Origin: Acidobacteriota bacterium
Lineage (GTDB): Bacteria; Acidobacteriota; Terriglobia; UBA7540
Assembly (NCBI GenBank): GCA_021838785.1
Contig: JAKCCV010000006.1
Location: 62,001-126,000, forward strand
Direction: 5' to 3'
DNA length: 64,000 bases
Of the stretch, positions 53,531-63,700 are shown in pieces (position 1 is the first letter of the stretch; each line of letters opens with the position of its first letter). A model generated the notes under the pieces. It did not search any database and was not told the DNA's origin. It worked only from the letters and a program-made list of their open reading frames with translations. The position numbers and the translations under genes were made by a program.

Positions 53531-54548
53531 AAGAATTTTCCTTTCTATTGACAGGTGGTTGTAAAGGCTCACGCCAGACGGCCATCACGAGCGGTGGGGC
53601 CGTCTGCTCTCTCAGCGATTCCATCACTGGGTAAACCGTCTGTTTATCAGTGTCCTGGTGTCTTCCCATTGGAACGTTTCCGTTCTTGGATGCAGGCCGT
53701 GAGCCTCCGCGTAGCCGTTCCGTACGGCCTGCGCCTGTTCGTACCATTTTCCAAGCGGCAGAATCGCTTCCCGGTACACCAGGTAGCTCATGCCGACCGT
53801 CCGCATCGGCAGGTGGTCTTTCAGGTCATCAATCGCGGACAGATAGTGCCGCCCGTTCGCCTCGGCCACCGGCGGATGCCGTCGTTTGTACCACGTCTCC
53901 ATCACATTATGCAGCGCCACCTCCCGCTGGTCCCGTATCTGCTCCACAATATCCGACGCCCGGTCCAGCACCGCCGCGCCTGTCACGGCACGCGCAGGGT
54001 GCTCAGCGCTTTGCCGCTCGGGCTCCTCTTCCAGCCGATGGACGTTGGGCCACCCTTGCCCACCGCCGGTTTATAAAGCTTCTCGCCTGCCGCGCCGCTG
54101 GTCAAGGCATCACTCGCCTGACCACCTTCTCACCCTGAACCAGATGGAAGGTAACTCGCTTTTGGCGGGCGACGCGGCGGCGTTAAATTTCCGGCAGGCG
54201 CTGGCGATAGATGGCGCGGCAGGGATGCTCGCCGCCCCGCGGCCCACTTCGTTCCTCGTCCTCTTACCGAAAGAATTCAACTCCGCAGGGATGCGATGTG
54301 CCCTTCTAATTTCGGCTATAGCGGGTAGGGTGGCAAATGGATTTACGTGGCTTCCGTGGCGCGGCCCTGCGGCGCGCGTTCGGAGACGGGGCGGACGCCC
54401 GTGCCACGCTCGCCAGCTCCGAAGGCCTTTCAAGAGCATCGCGCCAGAGCGTCGTTGACTCTCGTTGGGGCGGAGCGTAGGATGCAAGCAATAGGTGGGG
54501 GAGTATGAGAGCAGCTTTCGGCGCGGTTGCCCGCCGAGCGAAGGATAA
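53531..54548. other. Gene-poor kilobase between M20 peptidase and Ser/Thr kinase genes
   Basis: The only coding-like feature is the frame at 53624-53986 described separately. 53987-54548 shows overlapping short frames on both strands without motifs or ribosome sites, and looks like decayed sequence. The kinase promoter must lie near its right end; no clear boxes were picked. Confidence 0.4.
53624..53986 (-). CDS. Unrecognised ORF, possibly a gene remnant
   Basis: 120 aa from a GTG; the frame stays open for about 90 more bases upstream to a stop near 54073, without an ATG. The sequence has globular composition with helices and aromatic residues (HNVMETWYKRRHPPVAEANG, SYLVYREAILPLGKWYEQA) and is unlike the low-complexity shadows common in this GC-rich DNA. 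I do not recognise the family. The absence of a good start and the decayed surroundings suggest the 3' end of a broken gene. Confidence 0.3.
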   Translation of the reverse strand: MTGAAVLDRASDIVEQIRDQREVALHNVMETWYKRRHPPVAEANGRHYLSAIDDLKDHLPMRTVGMSYLVYREAILPLGKWYEQAQAVRNGYAEAHGLHPRTETFQWEDTRTLINRRFTQ

Positions 54549-57233
54549 GTGCTAAATCCAGGAACTCAACTCGGGCCATATGGAATTCTCTCGCCGCTGG
54601 GCGCGGGCGGGATGGGGGAAGTATATCGCGCGCGCGATCCAAGGCTTGAGCGCGACGTAGCCATCAAGGTTCTGCCCGCAGCGTACTCCAACGATCCCGA
54701 GCGCTTGCGGCGCTTCGAGCAGGAGGCGCGAGCGGCCGGCGCCCTGAACCATCCAAACATTCTCAGCGTCTATGATTTTGGCACGCATGATGGCGCGCCC
54801 TACGTCGTTTCAGAGCTGCTGGAAGGCGAGACGTTGCGGGAGCGGCTGCGCGCCAGCGGCCCTTCGACCCCGCCCGAACCGAAGGTTAAAACGCCTTCGG
54901 GCGTAGCCCCGACGGACCGTCCCGGGCCCGCGCAGCAAGCGCTCCCGGCGCGCAAAGCCGTGGAAATCGCGCTTCAGGTGGCGCACGGCCTGGCCGCCGC
55001 GCACGACAAGGGCATCATCCACCGCGATCTGAAGCCGGAAAACATCTTCATCACTCGCGACGGGCGGGCCAAGATTCTCGACTTTGGCTTGGCCAAACTG
55101 CTGCCGCTGGACGCCATGTTTGGCAGCGAGACGACCTTGACCAGCCCGCCCACCGCGATGGAGGTGGCGCAGGGCACGGCGCCCGGCGCGGTGATGGGCA
55201 CAGTAGGCTACATGGCGCCCGAGCAGGTGCGCGGCCAGGCCACCGACGCCCGCTCGGACCTGTTCGCCTTCGGCTCCGTTCTCTACGAAATGCTCACCGG
55301 CCGCCGCGCCTTCCACGGCGGCTCGAATGTGGACACGCTGAACGCCATCCTACACGAAGACCCGCCGGACCTGACTGCCTTAAAGCCGGAGCTCTCTCCG
55401 GCGCTCGATCGGATCGTCGCGCACTGCCTCGAAAAGAGCCCCGAACAGCGCTATCGCTCCGCGCACGACCTGGCCTTCGACCTTGGACTCGTTTCGACAA
55501 CTTCGGCGCGGGGGGCGAGCGGCCCAACCCCGACTGTGGCGGAAACCCGTCGCTGGCTGAGCGTCGCGCGGCTGGTGGCCGGCGCGGTGGTGCTCGCGGC
55601 GCTCGCGCTAGCGTACCTCGCGGGGACGCGGCTCGCCGGAAAAGCAGCCTCTTCGATTCCCACGTTTCAGCAGCTCACTTTCCGTCGCGGGCCGATTTTC
55701 GCCGCGCGCTTTGCGCCCGACGGCAAGACCGTAGTCTATGCCGCCGCCTGGGACGGGCATCCCGTCGAGCTTTACACGGCCAGCCTCGGCTCGCCCGGGT
55801 GGCGCTCGCTCAACTTGCCCGGCGCAAATCTGCTGGCCGTTTCCTCAAAGGGCGAGCTGGCGGTGTGCCTGAACGGCAGACTGCTGGGTCACGATTTTTA
55901 TCGGGGAACCTTGGCGCGCGTGCCGCTGGCCGGAGGCGCGCCGCGCGAAATCCTGAACAATGTCGAGTGGGCCGACTGGTCACCCGATGGCTCAAAGCTC
56001 GCCGTCGTTCACGTGGTCGGCGGCGAGCGGCAACTGGAATATCCCATTGGCAAGGTCCTGTACCGGACCAGCGGTTGGATCAGCCACATTCGCTTTTCGC
56101 CCCAGGGTGACAAAATCGCCTTCTTTGACCACCCCGTGTGGCCCGATGACCGCGGGTCGGTGGACGTGATGGACCTTCAAGGGAAGAAAACCGTTCTTTC
56201 AACCGGCTGGGAAAGCGAAGAGGGCCTAGCGTGGTCGCCCTCCGGCAAAGAGGTTTGGTTTACAGCGGCGAAATCAGGCTTTAACTGGGAACTTTATGCG
56301 GCATCGCTCCATGGCAAGCTGCGTCTGGTGGCGAGCGTCCCAGGGATGATGCTTCGGGATATTTTACCAGATGGAACGGTCCTTCTGACCCGCGACACTG
56401 ACCGGCTCGGCATCATGGGGCTTGCGCCCGGCGCGACCAACGAACGCGACCTTTCCTGGCTCGACGCTTCCCTTGCGTACGATATCTCTCCCGACGGCAA
56501 GACGCTATTGTTCAGCGAGGACAGCGAAGGTACGGGGCCGCTCTACGCCGCCTGCATCCGCAAGATGGACGGTTCCTCGCCTCCCGTGCGCTTGGGTGAA
56601 GGCACCGCGCAGTCGCTTTCGCCGGACGGCCAGTGGGCGCTGTCCATCATCCCAAGCTCGCCGGAGCAATTGGTCATGCTGCCCACCGGCGTGGGCAGCG
56701 AAAAAGTCTTGCCGCCGGGGCCGCTCGTTCATTACTTCGACGCGCGATGGTTTCCTGATGGCCGACATATTCTCGTGGTCGGCCGCGCGGCGGGGGAGAG
56801 TTATCGCTGCTACGTTCAGGACACAAGCGGCGGCGAGCCAAAGCCGATCACCCCGGAAGGCATTCTCGGATGGCTGCTCTCGCCCGACGGCAAGGAAGTG
56901 TTGGTCAGCGATCCGCAGAGGAAATTCTGGCTCTATCCGGTTGCGGGCGGCAAGCCGCAGCCCGTGGCAGGTATCGGGCCCAAGGAAGTCCCCGTTCAGT
57001 GGAGCGCGGACGGTCGGTCGCTCTACCTAGCGCGGTATAACAGCTTGAGCGCGAACATCTATCGGTTCGAGCTTGCCACGGGCAAACAGCAGCTCTGGAA
57101 AAAGCTTGCTCCCGCCAACCGGACGGGCTTGGTCGCCGTTGAACCTGTTGTTGTAACGCCCACCGGCAACGCGTACGCCTATACTTACGAAACCGTGCTT
57201 TCCGACCTCTACTTGGTCAAAGGGCTGAAGTAA
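54549..57233 (+). CDS. Serine/threonine protein kinase with C-terminal WD40/TolB-like beta-propeller
   Basis: 894-aa bitopic membrane kinase. The Hanks-type domain (about 9-320) has [13 protein letters not shown] (Gly loop), VAIKVLP with Lys40, HRDLKPEN with catalytic Asp160, DFGLAKL with Asp178, and [15 protein letters not shown] single transmembrane helix (about 344-364, [17 protein letters not shown]) is followed by a beta-propeller of PDKTLAVY-like blades ([41 protein letters not shown]), which is probably extracytoplasmic. This design is common in Acidobacteriota. GTG 54549 follows AAGGA. A Pro-rich insert (about 97-132) splits the kinase N-lobe and C-lobe. The ligand and target are unknown. 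Confidence 0.93.
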   Translation: MLNPGTQLGPYGILSPLGAGGMGEVYRARDPRLERDVAIKVLPAAYSNDPERLRRFEQEARAAGALNHPNILSVYDFGTHDGAPYVVSELLEGETLRERLRASGPSTPPEPKVKTPSGVAPTDRPGPAQQALPARKAVEIALQVAHGLAAAHDKGIIHRDLKPENIFITRDGRAKILDFGLAKLLPLDAMFGSETTLTSPPTAMEVAQGTAPGAVMGTVGYMAPEQVRGQATDARSDLFAFGSVLYEMLTGRRAFHGGSNVDTLNAILHEDPPDLTALKPELSPALDRIVAHCLEKSPEQRYRSAHDLAFDLGLVSTTSARGASGPTPTVAETRRWLSVARLVAGAVVLAALALAYLAGTRLAGKAASSIPTFQQLTFRRGPIFAARFAPDGKTVVYAAAWDGHPVELYTASLGSPGWRSLNLPGANLLAVSSKGELAVCLNGRLLGHDFYRGTLARVPLAGGAPREILNNVEWADWSPDGSKLAVVHVVGGERQLEYPIGKVLYRTSGWISHIRFSPQGDKIAFFDHPVWPDDRGSVDVMDLQGKKTVLSTGWESEEGLAWSPSGKEVWFTAAKSGFNWELYAASLHGKLRLVASVPGMMLRDILPDGTVLLTRDTDRLGIMGLAPGATNERDLSWLDASLAYDISPDGKTLLFSEDSEGTGPLYAACIRKMDGSSPPVRLGEGTAQSLSPDGQWALSIIPSSPEQLVMLPTGVGSEKVLPPGPLVHYFDARWFPDGRHILVVGRAAGESYRCYVQDTSGGEPKPITPEGILGWLLSPDGKEVLVSDPQRKFWLYPVAGGKPQPVAGIGPKEVPVQWSADGRSLYLARYNSLSANIYRFELATGKQQLWKKLAPANRTGLVAVEPVVVTPTGNAYAYTYETVLSDLYLVKGLK

Positions 57234-57373
57234 GACGCGACCGTCGCTTGGCTTTCGCCCCGCAGGAAACCCTCCAGGCGCAGGCGACCCGCGTTGGCGC
57301 TGATTCCAAAAGAGCACATCAGCGCCAGAGAGAAGTGGCGAGGCGCTCGGTTTTCTTGGATAATTCCCAAGCT

Positions 57374-58051
57374 GTGAATCGAGGTTATGCCATTGCCGTG
57401 TTTGCGCGGGCACCGGTGGCGGGGCGGGCCAAGACGCGATTGATTCCGTTGCTCGGAGCCCGACGGGCAGCAAAACTGCAAGGCGCGCTGCTCGAGGATA
57501 CGCTGAACAAGCTACATGGCCTTCGCGGCCGGCTTTATTTGTTTCTGGCAGGAAGCGCCGTGCCGGACCATGCCATCCCTCGGCAGTTTGTGTTGCGGCA
57601 ACAGCAAGGGCGGGAGCTCGGAGAGCGGCTTGACCGCGCCTTCCACGATCTTCTTAAAAAACATTCCGGCGCCGTCGTCATCGGCACAGATTCGCCTTCG
57701 CTCGGACGGCAGCAATTGCGCCTGGCATTGAATGAACTGAAGACCACCGAGGCGGTGCTGGGACCGTGCCCCGATGGAGGGTTTTACCTCATCGCTCTGC
57801 GGCGTCGCTCGTCGGGACTGTTCGACGGGGTTCGGTGGGGCAGCCGTTTTGCCTTTGCCGACATGCGGCAGCGATTGCTTCAGGCAGGATTTTCTTGCTC
57901 CGTCCTCGAAGGCTGCGCGGACGTGGATCGGCCGGAAGACTTCCGAGAGTTGGCGATAGCGCTTGAGCGCCACCCCGCACTGCGGCATCGCTCGCCGGCG
58001 GTGTGGAGGTTTTGCCGGACGTGGCTGCGCGGGTGCCGTCCTGCCAGATGA
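57374..58051 (+). CDS. TIGR04282/DUF2064 glycosyltransferase-like protein
   Basis: 225-aa cytoplasmic protein of the nucleotide-diphospho-sugar transferase fold. Motifs: IAVFARAPVAGRAKTRLIPLLG at the start (given as IAVFARAPVAG and KTRLIPLLG), VVIGTDSPSLGRQQLRLAL, VLGPCPDGGFYLIAL and the end CADVDRPEDFREL. These are the hallmarks of the family annotated as TIGR04282 arsenosugar biosynthesis glycosyltransferase. GTG 57374 gives the normal length; the TTG at 57248 adds 42 residues of poor quality. No radical SAM or arsenite methyltransferase gene lies nearby, so an arsenosugar role is unsupported here. It follows the Ser/Thr kinase gene on the same strand by 140 bases. Confidence 0.85.
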   Translation: MNRGYAIAVFARAPVAGRAKTRLIPLLGARRAAKLQGALLEDTLNKLHGLRGRLYLFLAGSAVPDHAIPRQFVLRQQQGRELGERLDRAFHDLLKKHSGAVVIGTDSPSLGRQQLRLALNELKTTEAVLGPCPDGGFYLIALRRRSSGLFDGVRWGSRFAFADMRQRLLQAGFSCSVLEGCADVDRPEDFRELAIALERHPALRHRSPAVWRFCRTWLRGCRPAR

Positions 58052-58176
58052 TAGCTGCGGGCCGAAGCGCTCCCCACGATTGCCGCGCCGAGGCTCTTCG
58101 ACCCCGGTAGCCAGTAATGGAGCCGCTTGCTGCGGGTGTCGGTCGGAGCGAGCCGAAGAAAGGCGCTTGCAGCCGG

Positions 58177-60654
58177 TTAGTTCGCGGCCGGCTGGTAGCG
58201 GCGGTTGTGGCGAAGATGGAATGCGGTTTCGACGGGGCCTTGAACGTTGACGGTAAAACCCTCTTCTGCGGAGATTCCATCTATGCCCGTTACGGTGAGC
58301 CTGCCGGTGACAACCGCCGGGCGAGTAAAGGCGTGCCAGACATCAGGACCCTCCGCCGTAGTGCCGTCCCCGAAGTTCCAGCGATAAGTGAGCGCCGGGA
58401 CGCTGTTGGGGGCCACAACGGCGCGCAAAGGGATGGCGAAACCGGTTCGGGCGGTCAGAGGGGCTTCAACGCGCACCGTCGGGGCCGCGGGCGGCACCGA
58501 GGTATCCACCACCTTAATCAGCCTGACGGAGCGTGGTGGCACGGGTCCGAGCTCGAGAGTGTCACCTTGGAGCGCGACCGGGTGGTGCCCGTTGAGAACG
58601 TCATAGGCCACATAGGGGCGGTCTGCCGGAAGGCCCAACTGAGTGAGGGAAAGTTGATGCGAGCGCGGTTGCTCGGTCCAGTTAAAGACGGCCACCATCG
58701 CTTGGCGTGCGTCTTCGCGCAAGAAATAAATGGAGGGCATCTCGTCCTGCCGGGAAAAGGTCATCAAGTCCACCGGGATGGCGGCCCGTCCGAGTCTCAC
58801 CATGTCCAGCAGGTCGCGGTTTTTCACCAAGGCCAATCGGTTTGGTGAAGCGGCCAAGGTCGGCAGATCGTCGCCAATCTCATACATGCCTCCGGCGAGC
58901 GCGGCCAACACAATCTGAACCTGGGCTTCATTGAAGGTCAGACCTTTTTTGGATTCGTGCCAGCTCTGCTGAGGTTCGACCTCCTTGGACACGCTGAACG
59001 CATCCGGATCGCTGACAAAGAAGTTTCGGTCCATGTAGAAGCGGGCCGCGATGTTGGGGTCGGCGTCCTTACTGGCTTGGAAAGAATGGCCGGTGTCCGG
59101 AGCGATGCGACCTTCATTCACGAAGCCCACCGGCGCGAGCATGAAGCTCCCATCTTTATCGAGCAAGACGTGGGGACCGACAGCCTGCCGGATGATTCTG
59201 AGCCCAATGCGCTGGGCCTCCAAGGCCGTGGTGTGAGGGCGATAATAATATCCTTCAATGGCGGCCGAATCCATGAAGTCGAGCTTGATGTAACGCACCC
59301 CCCACTCGCGCGTCAAAACTCGGTACGTCTTGCGGAGATAGGCCTGGGCTCCAGGATTGGTCGTATCCAACACGTAGAGCGCGTCCTCGTGGCGATGCAC
59401 GTAGCCGATCATAATGGGCTGCCCGTGGGCATCACGGACGAGCCAGTCTTTATGGTGCTCGTAAACCCAAGAGCGCTCGGAAACTTCAAACGGCGCCGTC
59501 CACACCGCCAGCCGCAGTCCGAGCTGCGTGATTCGGTAACCGAGGCTGCGTATTCCGTCGGGAAACTGCGTTGCGTTGGGTGTGAGGTACTCGCCGCGGG
59601 CGTAATCCCAGCCTTCATCAATGTGGCAATAGTTATAGCCCAGTAACTTGAGATGTTGAGCCAGCCAGTGGGCGTTGGTCAGCACCTCGCCCGCATTAAC
59701 GCCGGCGTAAAAGGCCGTCCAACTCCACCATCCCATGGGAGCGGGGGAGGAAACCCGGGCGTGGTCATATTGGCGCACGGCGGCTCCGTAAGCCTCCAGT
59801 TGAGCGTGGTAATGCGGCCCAGCGGCAAACAACAACCGTTCGGAACTCAACTCTTTGCCGGGCGCCACCGGAAGGCTCAGTTGAATCTGCTGCGCAGGAG
59901 CGATCTGGTCCCGGTGGATTTCGGCCTCCGTCGTGCCCGTCGAATCCACCGTCAGAGAACCGATGGTCGCTGAGCCGGCCGCCGGCGCAACCTTCAGATG
60001 CAGCGCGGTCATCCATCGCCGCTCCGTGAGCGCCGCCAACAGCAAGCTCTGACGGCTCGCGAGGTTGTAAATCAGCCCGTCGCGCACCCCAAAGTACGTT
60101 CCATTCGGCGCCCGAGCAAGCCCGCCAATTCGAATCGTGGGGTCTTCGCTCGGGCTCTCAAACATCACTCGGTCGGCGCTTTCAGGCCCACCCAGATTGA
60201 CTCGAGGGCTGCCTATGGCGTCCACCGGGCGCAGCGCCTCGACGGAAATCGTTTGGGAAGTATGGTTGACCACCTTAACCTCAATAGTTCCATAGGATCG
60301 GTGATTGTACAGGCGCAGAATACCGACGAGGTCGGGCTCCGAGCCAAGCCCGCTGAAGGTGACCGTCTCTTGCTGGCCCGGTCCGAGCGCGTCTTCAAAA
60401 GTCGCCTCGGTTATTTCGTGATGCGGATAATCGGAGGAAAGAATCCACCGGTGGTTCACTTCGGCGCCCAGGCGCGAGACGAGCACCGGCTGGGGAAGGC
60501 CGCGGGCCAGAACTTTATACGCTCCATCGCGCGACCTCACTTGAACCGTCAGTTGTTGATTGTGAAGCGACGTGTTCGGCGAGGCTGCCGCCGCTAAAGC
60601 TGCCGACACCATTATGGCGCCCAGAGGCACGAACTTCCTGTACTTTTTATGCAC
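58177..60654 (-). CDS. Alpha-galactosidase-like (GH27/GH36 clan) enzyme with C-terminal PKD domain
   Basis: 825-aa exported glycosidase. GTG 60654 (GGGAGG 5-10 bases upstream) gives a signal peptide with VPLGAIMVSAALAAAAS. A beta-rich N-terminal domain (about 30-290) leads into a TIM barrel: MGWWSWTAFYAGVNAGEV, NYCHIDEGWDYARGEY, LAVWTAPF, and VRYIKLDFMD in which Asp459 is the predicted nucleophile of the clan. EGRIAPDTGHSFQ may carry the acid/base. A C-terminal Greek-key sandwich follows, then a PKD domain (about 735-815, YRWNFGDGTTAEGPDVWHAFTRP, split as YRWNFGDGTTAEG and VWHAFTRP). It probably releases alpha-linked galactose or related residues in the periplasm or outside. The TonB receptor gene lies 81 bases upstream on the same strand. 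Confidence 0.87.
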   Translation of the reverse strand: MHKKYRKFVPLGAIMVSAALAAAASPNTSLHNQQLTVQVRSRDGAYKVLARGLPQPVLVSRLGAEVNHRWILSSDYPHHEITEATFEDALGPGQQETVTFSGLGSEPDLVGILRLYNHRSYGTIEVKVVNHTSQTISVEALRPVDAIGSPRVNLGGPESADRVMFESPSEDPTIRIGGLARAPNGTYFGVRDGLIYNLASRQSLLLAALTERRWMTALHLKVAPAAGSATIGSLTVDSTGTTEAEIHRDQIAPAQQIQLSLPVAPGKELSSERLLFAAGPHYHAQLEAYGAAVRQYDHARVSSPAPMGWWSWTAFYAGVNAGEVLTNAHWLAQHLKLLGYNYCHIDEGWDYARGEYLTPNATQFPDGIRSLGYRITQLGLRLAVWTAPFEVSERSWVYEHHKDWLVRDAHGQPIMIGYVHRHEDALYVLDTTNPGAQAYLRKTYRVLTREWGVRYIKLDFMDSAAIEGYYYRPHTTALEAQRIGLRIIRQAVGPHVLLDKDGSFMLAPVGFVNEGRIAPDTGHSFQASKDADPNIAARFYMDRNFFVSDPDAFSVSKEVEPQQSWHESKKGLTFNEAQVQIVLAALAGGMYEIGDDLPTLAASPNRLALVKNRDLLDMVRLGRAAIPVDLMTFSRQDEMPSIYFLREDARQAMVAVFNWTEQPRSHQLSLTQLGLPADRPYVAYDVLNGHHPVALQGDTLELGPVPPRSVRLIKVVDTSVPPAAPTVRVEAPLTARTGFAIPLRAVVAPNSVPALTYRWNFGDGTTAEGPDVWHAFTRPAVVTGRLTVTGIDGISAEEGFTVNVQGPVETAFHLRHNRRYQPAAN

Positions 60655-60735
60655 GCAAACCTCCCCTCTCTCCTGACGCCAGCGCCGAATCCTCGTCGTC
60701 GCCCGCGCCCTCTGAAGCAAATCCTCCAGGGATTC

Positions 60736-63700
60736 TCAGAATAACAATTTGAGCGCAAACTGCATGATGCGTGGGTCCGTTGAAGTATAGAGAATCTGCC
60801 CAAAGGTTTGGATCCCGGGGGCTTCGTCACTCACAAAGTCATCCGGCTGTCCCCAGTTCACATTGTTGAAGGCATTGAAAGCCTCGGCGCGGAATTGCAA
60901 CGTGTAGCGCTCGCCGATCTTTGTGTCCTTCATCAGAGCAATGTCGGTGTCGAACAGGCCGGGGCCGACCAGAATGTTCTTCCCGGTATTGCCAAACGTT
61001 CCCGGAGCGTTTGGCTGAAATGCGTTGATGTTGAAGTACTCCTGAATCAACGCGGCATGGGAACGATTGGGACTCATCCTCGCTTGGGCGATGGTGAAGC
61101 CGGGAACAAAGTCCGCGCGGTCGGCATAATCTCCCGAGAGAGAATTGTCGCATCCGCACATAATGCTGAAAGGAAAGCCGCTGCGCCAGGTCACGATGGG
61201 GGCCACGCGCCAGCCGTTCAGGAATTTGCTTGCCGCACCGGTCAGGTTGAGGTGAGGAATCTGCCAGATGCCTGAAAACTTAATAGCGTTCGGAACGTTG
61301 GTCGTCGCCGGCCCGTAGTTGACGTTGCGATTGAACGGGTCCGTCTGATAGTAGCTCTCATTGCTGGTGGATTCGGAAAAGTCATTCAAGGCTTTGGACC
61401 ACGTGTAATTGGCAAGGAAGGAGAGCCCGTAGCTCATTCGCTTCTCCAAGCTCAACTGAAGCGAATTGTAGTTGGAATTGTAGCCGGAATCCATCATCCC
61501 GATGGGGCCAAAGTTGGGATAGCGTCGGTTGCCGCCCAACGCATAAAGCCCGGGGTTAATGTCCGGCATGGGCTCCTGGTCGGAGGTTGCAAACAGGTGG
61601 GTGCCCTTGTTTCCAAAATAGGCCGCCGTGACCAGCCAATTTTTCCCAATCTCCCGCTCCAAGGTCATGTTCCATATGGTGATTTCCGGAATCTTGAAGC
61701 CGAGCGGGAAGAAATAGGCGAGGGTTGCCGGCAGCGTGAAGGAGACATTGGAGGGCGGAACCTTGGGCCCAAACTGCGCCGGAAACGGATTCGCGATTCC
61801 GGCGCTGCCGAAAGGATCTGCAAAGTTCACTTGATAGAGGTTAAAAACGGGGGCAAAAGGCGCAACCCCCATGTCATCCTGGTAGGCGAGGGTTTCCGGA
61901 GGTTGATAATAATAGCCCGCTCCGCCGCGCAGACTCGTCTTGCCGTCCTTCGTGAGACGGTAGGCGAAGCCGATACGCGGGGCAAACAGGCCCAGATGGC
62001 TGTAATACGAACCCTGCGGGCATCCCGGGTCACCGGCAAACAAGAGTCCCTGGGGCGCGTTGGGGAAGCGGGTGGATTGCTTTCCCGGCTCGAAGCACGG
62101 CAGTCGCCCGTTGTTGGTCGTATAAGGAATTTCAGGATTCCACCTCAGGCCACCACTTAACGTGAGCCGTGGAGTGGCGCGCCAGTCATCTTGCAGGAAG
62201 GCCGACCAGTTGTAGCCGGTGACCGTTCCGTAGATTCCGCCTCCCTGAGTGAAGTCGGGGACACCCAACATGAAGTCGGCCAAATTGTCGCCGGAATAGC
62301 TCCCCTCGAAGAAAAATTGCCCGCCTTGCAAATACTGATTGGAGATGGGCGCATCGACGCGCAGCATCTCGCCGCCGAAAGTGAGCTGCTGGCGGCCTTT
62401 CAGTAGCGTCACCACTTCGCGCAACGTCTGGTCGCCCCGGTTGTACGCTCCCACATTCGCGGAAGCGACGGTAAAATAACCGTTGACCGCGATATAAAGC
62501 TGCGGCGAAGGCGACGGCGCGATGTTGACGCCCAATTGGTTGGCAGAAAATGGCGCCGAGGCAATGTAGCCACCGACCTGCTGGTTCCAGCCAAACCAAG
62601 TGTTGAAAAGAAGATTGGCCGATTGCGTGTAGGAATCATTCAGCGCAACGGTTTGCACCCGCACCTGGTTGGCGTTGGCATTGAGCGTCAGGATGTTGTT
62701 ATTCACCATCGGCGTGGCGGGTTCCGTGAATTTGGTGTAGAAATAGCGCCCGCTGAGATGGTTCTTGCCGCGATAAAAATCTATCTTGCCAAGAAACTGG
62801 TTTTCGTTACTATCCGTTGCCGCTCCCAGGTAGTTAAGTTCGGTGCCGCCGGCGTTCGGTAAAGGCACATATTTCAGGAGATTCAACGCAGGTGTTGAGA
62901 GGTCGGCTGTCGGAATCTTATTGTAAGGAAAGGGGTTGCCCGTACTGGGATCCGTAAGCTGGACGCCGCCGTTCGCTAGCGCGGCGGGCGTGCACATGCC
63001 GGAAGAATCGTAGGACGAACAGTAGGAAGAGAAATCTCCCTGCCGCTCAGCGGCCGTCGGAACGAAGGCAATCTGCCCGTTCGGCGCGGTGCGTGTGCGC
63101 GTCCCCTGGTAGCTGCCGAAGAAAAAGAGCTCGTCTTTCTTGATGGGTCCGCCGAGCGTTCCACCGAACTGATTTTGCTTCAACGTATCCCTGGCCGGAG
63201 CAAAGAAGTTGCGCGCATCGAAGATGTAATTTCGGACAAAATCAAAGAGATCGCCATGAAACTGATTCGTTCCGGACTTGGTGACGATGTTGACGACGCC
63301 GCTGATGGCATTGCCATACTCGGCGCTCATGTTCCCAGTTTGAACGTTGAACTCTTGAATGGCGTCGGGATTCGGAAAAGGGAGGTTGGTATTCATGTAA
63401 GTGTCGTTGTTGTCCGTACCGTCCAATTGGTAGCTGACGCCGTTCGGCCCGCCTCCGTTGACGTTGGCATACTGTTCCCCGGGATAGGCGCCGCCCTCAC
63501 AACCCACGCCGCAATATTGGTCGGTCACGTTGTTGGCCCCGGGAATCAGAAAGACGAGGCTTTGAGCCTCGCGCCCGTTTAACGGCAAGTCCACGATGCT
63601 CTGCTGGTTCACCAACTGCCCGACCGTGGCTGAGCGGGTTGTGACCAGCGGCGCCCCAGCGGTCACGGTGACTCGTTGGGTGACGGAGCCGACCCGCAGC

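Noticed and set aside
57248-58051. Arsenosugar biosynthesis operon
   Set aside because: Only the glycosyltransferase-like gene is present; no radical SAM partner or arsenite methyltransferase gene is in the window.
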